In this document: positions 7,511 to 12,904 of the stretch, in pieces
Layout: each line of letters starts with the position of its first letter
How positions within the stretch are numbered: position 1 is the first letter of the stretch
NCBI GenBank assembly: GCA_903832105.1
Contig: CAILAO010000306.1
Location: forward strand, 1-12,904
DNA from: an uncultured Pseudomonadota bacterium
GTDB lineage: Bacteria; Bdellovibrionota_B; Oligoflexia; Oligoflexales; CAILAO01
Direction: 5' to 3'
Length of the DNA stretch: 12,904 nucleotides
The notes under the pieces: model-generated
What the model saw: the letters and a program-made list of their open reading frames with translations, nothing else
What the model was told of the DNA's origin: nothing
Database searches by the model: none
Made by a program: the position numbers and the translations under genes

Positions 7511-8451
7511 TTTTTAGCCACCTCAGGATTTTGGATAATCACTTCCTCTCCGTCTGCAACGTATGCGTTGGCACGCATGATGAGCAAAGTGCCCTGATCG
7601 AGACCCTTTAGGACTTCGAGAAATCCCTGCCGATTCGATCCGAGAGTGACGGGAACCAGCTTAACCTTGCTATTCTCAACAAGTCTTAAAAAAGTATCTT
7701 TCCCCTTATAAATAACAATATGCTCAGGGACTTCAATCCCCTGATGGGTATTCACTTTAAAGGCCGCACGACCGATGGTTCCCGCGGGGAGTAAATCGCC
7801 CGAAATGCCTGCGCCATTTGCGCCTTTTTTGTTAATAACAAGATCACAACTCGCCGTTCCCGTTGCAGGATCGATCATGGGACTAATTCCCGTAATGTTG
7901 ACCGATAGTTCTTCAGAAGTCCCTGGGACCGTGAGGCTGCCAGAAAGGCCCTGTTTGAACCTCCCAAGATCGGCAGCGGCAATTTCCATGACTCCCTTGA
8001 GCTTTGTTGTGTCAGCAATTGCACCGATCTTTTGACCCTTTTGAACACGACTTCCTTCATTGACTTCGATACTGCTGACGACTCCCTTGATTGGAGAGGT
8101 TAATGCCATGGGGGCGTAGTGATAAACGGGGTCTGTATGCTTTATGATAACAACCTCTTCATCAGCTTTGACGCTTTTACCGAGATTTGCCTTGATTTTT
8201 TCAACAACCCCGTCATTCTCAGCAAAAATCACCGAATAAGATATCGGCATGAGGCGAACTGGGTAGCTCAAGACATCGGCTATTTCTTTCTTCTTAGCCT
8301 CTTCAATAAATACAATGGAAGCCTTGCTCTGCTCCGTGTTACTGCGTGCCACGCCTTTTGTAATACATCCTGTCAGTATAGTTATGAGAGTCATGGAGGT
8401 AAGGGCGGTCAAAATGACCAGAATAGTCACTAGTTTGTTTTTTGTTACCAT
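7507..8451 (-). CDS. RND periplasmic adaptor (membrane fusion) lipoprotein lacking the alpha-hairpin
   Basis: This 314-residue protein is the adaptor of a tripartite efflux pump. A hydrophobic N-terminus ends in LTGC, so C29 is probably lipidated, as in AcrA. The two halves of the lipoyl (barrel-sandwich) domain are clear: 78-106 (with ENDGVVEKI) and 117-147 (TSPIKGVV through VQKGQKIGAI). They are followed by a beta-barrel (about 150-235) and a membrane-proximal domain (about 240-308). Only about ten residues (107-116) join the lipoyl halves, where AcrA-type adaptors carry a long helical hairpin that docks on TolC. A hairpin-less adaptor is known from Borrelia (BesA). ATG 8449-8451 has AGGAG ten bases upstream. 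The stop overlaps the next gene's GTG start by 4 bases, so the two form one operon. Confidence 0.9.
   Translation of the reverse strand: MVTKNKLVTILVILTALTSMTLITILTGCITKGVARSNTEQSKASIVFIEEAKKKEIADVLSYPVRLMPISYSVIFAENDGVVEKIKANLGKSVKADEEVVIIKHTDPVYHYAPMALTSPIKGVVSSIEVNEGSRVQKGQKIGAIADTTKLKGVMEIAAADLGRFKQGLSGSLTVPGTSEELSVNITGISPMIDPATGTASCDLVINKKGANGAGISGDLLPAGTIGRAAFKVNTHQGIEVPEHIVIYKGKDTFLRLVENSKVKLVPVTLGSNRQGFLEVLKGLDQGTLLIMRANAYVADGEEVIIQNPEVAKK
7519..7524 (-). promoter_or_regulatory. Ribosome binding site for the RND-OMF gene
   Basis: The minus strand reads GAGGTG inside the last codons of the adaptor gene. Its GAGG is ten bases before the GTG start at 7508-7510. It supports choosing that GTG even though it overlaps the upstream stop codon. 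Confidence 0.6.
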
Positions 8452-8671
8452 GTTCTAAAGACTCCTACTCGAAATTTGCTGAAATTTCCAAAACATCAAG
8501 AAAAGGCACACCGAATTGGAGATATTGTAACTGAAGACTTTTCAAAAAATAAGAGCTTGTTGCAAACCCCCGCTTTTCATCTTTCTTGTACAATGCTAGT
8601 ATCATAAAGAAATATCAAAGAAAAAACGGATCATTCTCAATTTAATTAGCGCCTTGGGGGCTTAGTTAGCG
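8452..8671. other. Divergent intergenic region between the efflux operon and the HAMP operon
   Basis: This 220-base AT-rich spacer must hold both promoters. A plus-strand promoter candidate is listed separately. On the minus strand a TACAAT box (8524-8529) could serve the efflux operon, but no good -35 lies 16-18 bases upstream of it. TTAGCG occurs twice (8645-8650 and 8664-8669) just before the HAMP gene start. Confidence 0.6.
8574..8602 (+). promoter_or_regulatory. Candidate sigma70-like promoter for the HAMP/App1/M3 operon
   Basis: TTTTCA (8574-8579) and TAGTAT (8597-8602) are spaced by 17 bases, and TG precedes the -10 box in the extended arrangement (TGCTAGTAT). Each box matches consensus at four of six positions. 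Transcription would start about 60 bases before the HAMP gene. This is pattern matching by eye only. Confidence 0.4.
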
Positions 8672-9268
8672 ATGAAAGCAGGACGAAGGAGAGGTTTTAA
8701 ATCGTGGTTTGTCGAACCTTACAAGCAGGTTCGTTTGGGACTCATGTTTCTTCTGGTGAACATCGTCTTCGCCATTTTGATCCTTAGTGTATTTGGCTAT
8801 TACGTGATTGATATTTATCGCGCCGTAACGCTCTACTTCCAGCTTAACGACCAAGAGAGCATGATGACTCTTGAAAAATTCGGAGTCCCAATTGCCATTG
8901 GTACGCTCTTGATCTTTCTATTCGTCATTACAACTATTATGGTCTCTGTTCGGTATACCCACGGAATTTACGGCCCCCTTGTGTCAATCCATAGATTTCT
9001 GGACGAACTCCTTGAAGGGAAACGCCCGTCTAACATTCAGATTAGGGAATCAGACCAACTGAGGGATCTTGCGGAAAAGCTCAATCGCTTAACCGAGAGG
9101 ATGTTTACCGACCCAAGATCGGGTGCTATGGTTGCAATCCATCGCTATGTCGACGAGTTAGTTGAAGGTAAAGACCCTGGATCGCTGGCCCTCAGGGAAG
9201 GTGATCTGATGCAGGAGCTGGCTACGAAATTAAATAAGCTTAATGCGAAGTTTTCTAAAAAATCTTAG
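8672..9268 (+). CDS. Two-TM inner-membrane protein with tandem HAMP-like modules
   Basis: This 198-residue protein has a basic N-terminus, TM1 (about 22-44), a short loop of some 27 residues, TM2 (about 72-94) and a cytoplasmic part. That part is made of two similar modules, 101-143 and 151-193. Each begins G-x-x-V-x-IHR, continues with DEL-x-EGK-x-P and an RE-x-D, and ends with A-x-KLN-x-L. By eye 21 of 43 positions are identical. The layout of helix, linker and helix after a membrane segment resembles HAMP signal-relay domains. No kinase, cyclase or methyl-accepting output domain is present, so it may relay a signal to a partner or act as a scaffold. The ATG has only a poor ribosome site (a G-run about 12 bases upstream). 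It is first in a probable three-gene operon. Confidence 0.8.
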   Translation: MKAGRRRGFKSWFVEPYKQVRLGLMFLLVNIVFAILILSVFGYYVIDIYRAVTLYFQLNDQESMMTLEKFGVPIAIGTLLIFLFVITTIMVSVRYTHGIYGPLVSIHRFLDELLEGKRPSNIQIRESDQLRDLAEKLNRLTERMFTDPRSGAMVAIHRYVDELVEGKDPGSLALREGDLMQELATKLNKLNAKFSKKS

Positions 9269-9319
9269 TACTGCCGATTAAAGAGCTAATCAATAACCCC
9301 GCACAGAAAGGACTTATTT

Positions 9320-10189
9320 ATGTTCAGTCTTTCAAAGAAAGGAATGTGTTTTTTTTTAATTCTCTTTCTATTAAATGTTCTTTCTTGTAAGAGTCTCGAA
9401 AAAAGGCAAGGGGAAAATACTAACAGCGGTATTAAAGATGACTCTTCAACCTCCGCGGCAAGAGGAAGTTGCGATTTTATTGTTATTAGCGACCTCGATG
9501 ATACGATAAAGATCAGTCACTCGACAAGCAGCCTGTCAACGCTGGGGCACGGCTTGTTCGATAACGACATTTATGCGGGTATGAATGCCCTTTTTAGCGT
9601 ATTTTTCAAATGTAAGCAGCAAGATACAAACCTTTTCATTGTATCGGCGTCACCACAGTTTCTCGACGATAAAGTTAACAAGCTTTTAAAAAAACATCAT
9701 TTTCCTGACGCGAGGGTTATTCTCAAAGACTGGACTGGTGACAGCGACACTTACGCATTTAAAGTAAAAACCATTACGGATATTATGAACGCAACAACTT
9801 CTCCAGTGATTCTTCTGGGAGATGACACCTCAAAGGACCCTTTGGTCTATACCGAAATTAAAAAGAGGTTTGGAAATAGAGTCTTAGATGTATACATCCA
9901 TCGCATTACAGAAGGAGCAACGGTTCCTTCTGATCTTAACCTTTTTTATACCTCTTTTGACATAGCTCTTAATGAAGTTAAAAAGGGACGAATGGGAGAG
10001 CCTGATTTGATGGGGATTGCGGGACTTATCATCGATTCGGACGATCTCGACGCAGTCATCCCAGACTTCGGGCTATGTCCAAATCCGATGCCGGACTGTA
10101 GACAGTTTAACGGAAGCGCCAATCTCGCATCGGCATGTCAAGCGATGGTGAGAAAAATAGCAGAGGCTTGTGCGGAAATTGATGATTAA
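9320..10189 (+). CDS. App1/DUF2183-type phosphatase lipoprotein (HAD superfamily)
   Basis: This 289-residue protein resembles the catalytic domain of App1-like phosphatidate phosphatases. HAD motifs appear in order: ISDLDDT (56-62, D58 as nucleophile and D60 as acid/base), VSASP with S109, K148/K150 in AFKVK, and LLGDDTSKDP (165-174), followed by the family's DVYIHRI. The N-terminus is hydrophobic and ends in VLSC, so C23 is probably lipidated and the enzyme faces the periplasm or cell surface. The last 65 residues carry four cysteines (253, 260, 273, 284), fit for disulfides outside the cytoplasm. Family knowledge suggests dephosphorylation of phosphatidate or a similar phospholipid, but the substrate here is inferred. 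An AAAGGA lies seven bases before the ATG. The M3 peptidase gene follows after 16 bases. Confidence 0.87.
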   Translation: MFSLSKKGMCFFLILFLLNVLSCKSLEKRQGENTNSGIKDDSSTSAARGSCDFIVISDLDDTIKISHSTSSLSTLGHGLFDNDIYAGMNALFSVFFKCKQQDTNLFIVSASPQFLDDKVNKLLKKHHFPDARVILKDWTGDSDTYAFKVKTITDIMNATTSPVILLGDDTSKDPLVYTEIKKRFGNRVLDVYIHRITEGATVPSDLNLFYTSFDIALNEVKKGRMGEPDLMGIAGLIIDSDDLDAVIPDFGLCPNPMPDCRQFNGSANLASACQAMVRKIAEACAEIDD

Positions 10190-10192
10190 GAG

Positions 10193-10198
10193 AAGGAG
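10193..10198 (+). promoter_or_regulatory. Ribosome binding site that fixes the M3 peptidase start
   Basis: AAGGAG sits seven bases before ATG 10206. It favours this start over an upstream in-frame GTG at 10170, which would overlap the phosphatase gene and bury the lipoprotein signal behind 12 charged residues. Confidence 0.75.
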
Positions 10199-10205
10199 AA
10201 AGAAC

Positions 10206-12245
10206 ATGAAACTAAACAAAACTTACAGAGCGGCCATTGCGGTTATTTTAACTGTTGTGGCTATTTCGTCTTGCAAGAAAAAATCAAGTGATGATGACGC
10301 CGCTCCTCTAAAACCAGAGCCCGAACAGTTTCTTATAGATTGCCGAAACGCCATTTCGAATGCGAATAGTTTGTTAAACGGTATTATAAAAGTCGCTGAC
10401 ACTCGTACGGAACAAAACACACTTGTCCCGTTAAACGAGATTTGGATCCAAGTTGGAAATACCGACGCAAAAGCCTCTCTCTACAGTAGCGTGCATCCCG
10501 ATAAAACTGTTCAAGAGTCTGCGGACACTTGCTCCCAGGAAGTAAGCGCGTTTACTTCTGAGTTGGGTTTAAATCGTGATTTGTATGATGCTATTAAAAA
10601 CCTATCAACAACAGGTATGGATGACGATGCAAAGAGGTTGGTCACCGTTACCCTCAGAGACTTCACGCGCTCTGGCGTTGATAAAGATGATGCGGCGCGC
10701 GAAAAGATCAAGAAATTCGAGGATGATATTCTGAAAACCGGTCAGGACTTTGGGAACAACATAACAGATGACGTTCGATCAATTGAGCTTGACTCTGAAG
10801 CTGATCTTGAAGGACTTCCAGAAGATTACATCACGTCTCATAGACCGGAGACAGCAGGAGGGAAGTTCGTTATAACAACGGATTACCCGGACTCGACTCC
10901 ATTTTTCGCGTATGCAAAAAGCGACGAAGCCCGTCGCCGTCTCATGTATGAGTTTAAGAATAGAGCTTATCCAAAAAATTTGGAAATTCTTGAAAATCTT
11001 CTCACTCAGAGATACGAACTAGCAACTCTTCTTGGTTATGACGATTGGGCCGCATATATTACAGAAGATAAAATGATTCGCACTAAAAAGGCTGTGGCTG
11101 AATTCATCGATGACACCTCCAATGCTGCTGCAGATCGCGCAGAGCATGAATATGCGACTCTTCTGGAAGCTAGGAAAAAGGACGATGGGGCAGCGACATC
11201 TGTTGGTGAGTGGCAAAAAGCATATTATGAAGAAATAGTTAAAGGTTCTGAATACGGTCTCGACTCCAAGACTGTTCGGGAATATTTTGCCGCTCAAAAA
11301 GTAAAAGATGGGCTCTTGGAGCTCGTACAAGATCTTTATGGGGTCAAGTTTGAAAAAGCAACAGACGCTACACTTTGGCATGAATCTGTTGAAGCATTTG
11401 ATGTTTTTGATGCCGCGACAAAGGTGAAATTAGGCCGTATTTTTCTCGATCTTTATCCTCGCGAAAACAAGTATAAACACGCTGCGCAGTTTACTCTAAA
11501 AGATGGAATTAAAGACAAACAATTTCCTGAAGGCGTTCTCGTTTGTAACTTCCCCGAACCATCAGGCGACGATCCAGGACTCATGGAACATGACGATGTC
11601 GTAACAATGTTCCATGAATTCGGTCACCTTTTGCATCACATCTTTGGTGGACAGCAAAAATGGAAGGCGTTTTCGGGTGTTGCTACGGAATGGGATTTTG
11701 TTGAAGTACCCTCTCAACTTTTTGAAGAATGGGCGTGGGACTATAAGGTTTTAAGTCGTTTCGCGAAACATTACAAGACGGATGAGGTTATTCCCGAGGA
11801 GCTAGTCGTGAAGATGAACGCCGCGAATAAATTTGGCGTTGGTCTTCAGACGCGCCATCAGATGTTTTATGCGTCAATTTCTCTTGGTTACTACAATCAA
11901 AATCCGGAAAATCTCGATACAACGGAAACCCTAAAGACCTTGCAGGCTAAATACAGCATGTATCCTTACATGGAGGATACGCACTTTCAAACAAGCTTCG
12001 GACATCTCGATGGATATTCCGCGATCTATTACACCTACATGTGGTCCTTGGTGATCGCGAAAGATTTGCTGTCAGTGTTCCGCGATAGCAGTAATGAGCT
12101 TGATTTGCTGAATCCCGCAACCATGCAGGAGTTTCGGGAAAAAATATTGGCTTCTGGTGGGAGTCATGACGCGGCGGATCTTGTGGTGAACTTTTTAGGA
12201 CGTTCCTTCACATCTGAAGCGTTTAAAAATTGGCTTTCTGAGTAA
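10206..12245 (+). CDS. M3-family zinc oligopeptidase, predicted lipoprotein
   Basis: This 679-residue protein has the full length of thimet-oligopeptidase/Dcp-type M3 peptidases. The zinc site is HEFGH (470-474) with E471 catalytic, and DFVE ending at E500 supplies the third ligand, as E502 does in thimet oligopeptidase. Downstream FGHLDGYSAIYYTYMW matches the conserved segment carrying the substrate-binding tyrosines. These enzymes cut short peptides inside a deep channel. Most relatives are cytoplasmic, but here the N-terminus has a hydrophobic stretch and ISSC, with C23 likely lipidated, followed by a Lys/Ser/Asp linker. It should therefore work in the periplasm or at the cell surface, probably degrading peptides for uptake. 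It is the last gene of the operon with the HAMP protein and the App1-type phosphatase. Confidence 0.93.
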   Translation: MKLNKTYRAAIAVILTVVAISSCKKKSSDDDAAPLKPEPEQFLIDCRNAISNANSLLNGIIKVADTRTEQNTLVPLNEIWIQVGNTDAKASLYSSVHPDKTVQESADTCSQEVSAFTSELGLNRDLYDAIKNLSTTGMDDDAKRLVTVTLRDFTRSGVDKDDAAREKIKKFEDDILKTGQDFGNNITDDVRSIELDSEADLEGLPEDYITSHRPETAGGKFVITTDYPDSTPFFAYAKSDEARRRLMYEFKNRAYPKNLEILENLLTQRYELATLLGYDDWAAYITEDKMIRTKKAVAEFIDDTSNAAADRAEHEYATLLEARKKDDGAATSVGEWQKAYYEEIVKGSEYGLDSKTVREYFAAQKVKDGLLELVQDLYGVKFEKATDATLWHESVEAFDVFDAATKVKLGRIFLDLYPRENKYKHAAQFTLKDGIKDKQFPEGVLVCNFPEPSGDDPGLMEHDDVVTMFHEFGHLLHHIFGGQQKWKAFSGVATEWDFVEVPSQLFEEWAWDYKVLSRFAKHYKTDEVIPEELVVKMNAANKFGVGLQTRHQMFYASISLGYYNQNPENLDTTETLKTLQAKYSMYPYMEDTHFQTSFGHLDGYSAIYYTYMWSLVIAKDLLSVFRDSSNELDLLNPATMQEFREKILASGGSHDAADLVVNFLGRSFTSEAFKNWLSE

Positions 12246-12247
12246 CG

Positions 12248-12272
12248 TACTATCTTCAAGGCGAAGAGAGTA
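12248..12272. terminator. Possible bidirectional terminator hairpin
   Basis: TACTATCTTC pairs with GAAGAGAGTA around a 5-base loop: nine base pairs and one A-G mismatch. It lies just after the M3 peptidase stop and overlaps the last codons of the convergent methyltransferase gene. A short T-rich stretch follows on the plus strand. The stem is AT-rich, so its strength is uncertain. Confidence 0.35.
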
Positions 12273-12904
12273 GCCTTTCTAGCGTCATTTCGTCGATAGC
12301 GCAGTACTCTTTTAGGGCCTGAAAATCAGCTTGTGCGCCCTTTAAGTAACGTCCGCGGCGAACACAAAGTAAAAGCCGATTTTTGGGTGTATGTTCGGTC
12401 GAGACAAACTCGGTTGCTGTGACTTCGTATCCTTGGCTTCGCATAAGTAAAAGCCGGAGAGCGTCTGTTAAGTGGGCAGCAACCTCACGGCGTAAATTTG
12501 GTGTTTGAAAAATCACGTTGAGAGGATGAGAATCGAGTTTTAAGTCGGCCCACATGGCAGCAAGCTCCGCTTGGCAACAGGGCGCCGCCGCAATAACATC
12601 TGCATGTTCGCGACATCCAAGGGCCAAGGCGTGATCTGTTGCGACGTCACATGCGTGAAGCGAGATGACAAGGTTAGGCCTCGGAATGTCCTTGGTAGCG
12701 CTCTCCGGAAAAAAAACAGGAAAGTGTTTCTGCCAGGTCGCAGGCTCAATGTCAGAAGCGATGAATTTCATGTCATCCGAAAAGCCAAGTTCATCAGCCC
12801 TCTTTTGACTTGTATTGATGACCGAGTTATTGCGATCGATGCCTAGAATCTCCACTTTATGCTTAAGCTTCTCACGAAAATACCACGCCAAAATAAACCC
12901 AAGA
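12256..12904 (-). CDS. Class I SAM-dependent methyltransferase (Methyltransf_32-like), N-terminus outside window
   Basis: The frame is open to the window edge, so the N-terminus and glycine-rich SAM motif I are missing. A TTG at 12889-12891 is unlikely to be the true start, because the preceding codons (LGFIL) fit the usual sequence just after motif I. About 215 residues are visible. ILGIDRNN holds the acidic residue at the end of beta-2. NLVISLHACDVATD and AAPCCQ are the characteristic motifs of this methyltransferase group, which includes bacterial proteins with SLHACD and PCCQ and eukaryotic METTL25-like proteins with PCCY. The middle and C-terminus contain a VCVRRGRY-like strand typical of the fold. 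The substrate is unknown; RNA or protein are both possible. It converges on the M3 peptidase gene with a 10-base gap. Confidence 0.8.
   Translation of the reverse strand, partial: LGFILAWYFREKLKHKVEILGIDRNNSVINTSQKRADELGFSDDMKFIASDIEPATWQKHFPVFFPESATKDIPRPNLVISLHACDVATDHALALGCREHADVIAAAPCCQAELAAMWADLKLDSHPLNVIFQTPNLRREVAAHLTDALRLLLMRSQGYEVTATEFVSTEHTPKNRLLLCVRRGRYLKGAQADFQALKEYCAIDEMTLERLLSSP

Noticed and set aside
8524..8529. Minus-strand TACAAT as a firm -10 box for the efflux operon
   Set aside because: No acceptable -35 box lies at 16-18 bases, so it is only mentioned in the intergenic entry.
10170..10205. Upstream GTG start for the M3 peptidase
   Set aside because: It overlaps the phosphatase gene, has no ribosome site and hides the lipoprotein signal. 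ATG 10206 has a strong AAGGAG.

Overview
The window looks like a piece of chromosome from a Gram-negative bacterium of moderate GC content. Four of the eight genes encode predicted lipoproteins: a repeat protein, an efflux adaptor, an App1-type phosphatase and an M3 peptidase. There is also a tripartite efflux system and a stand-alone membrane protein with two HAMP-like modules. This mix is reminiscent of Bdellovibrionota and related predatory or deltaproteobacterial lineages, but that placement is inferred from gene style and no marker gene here proves it. No tRNA, rRNA, CRISPR array, insertion sequence or selenocysteine gene was seen.

Left region (1-1813, minus strand): a two-gene unit. An SsnA-type aminohydrolase comes first and a fold-type II PLP enzyme (TrpB-like Lys motif, cut by the window edge) follows 21 bases later. 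In other bacteria ssnA sits in purine-catabolism or selenium-dependent molybdenum hydroxylase clusters, so nitrogen-heterocycle breakdown is a reasonable guess for the pair. A divergent intergenic region of about 290 bases holds a perfect 19-bp dyad and a strong leader hairpin. It separates the pair from a plus-strand lipoprotein (2103-3035) built of six degenerate helical repeats.

Centre (3029-8451, minus strand): an efflux operon with two unusual parts. The periplasmic adaptor is a lipoprotein that lacks the alpha-helical hairpin which normally docks on TolC. The next gene overlaps it by 4 bases and encodes one 1493-residue polypeptide in which a complete RND permease is joined in frame to a complete TolC-like outer-membrane factor. 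The joint (residues 1036-1068) reads as a signal peptide with an Ala-Lys-Ala cleavage site. It would act as a thirteenth membrane segment that carries the channel domain into the periplasm, possibly followed by cleavage. The permease also departs from AcrB at two proton-relay positions.

Right region (8672-12245, plus strand): a likely operon of a tandem-HAMP membrane protein, an App1/DUF2183 HAD-type phosphatase lipoprotein and an M3 zinc oligopeptidase lipoprotein. The last two suggest hydrolysis of phospholipid and peptides at the cell envelope. A 5'-truncated class I methyltransferase of the Methyltransf_32 type converges on this operon at the right edge, with a possible shared terminator hairpin between them.
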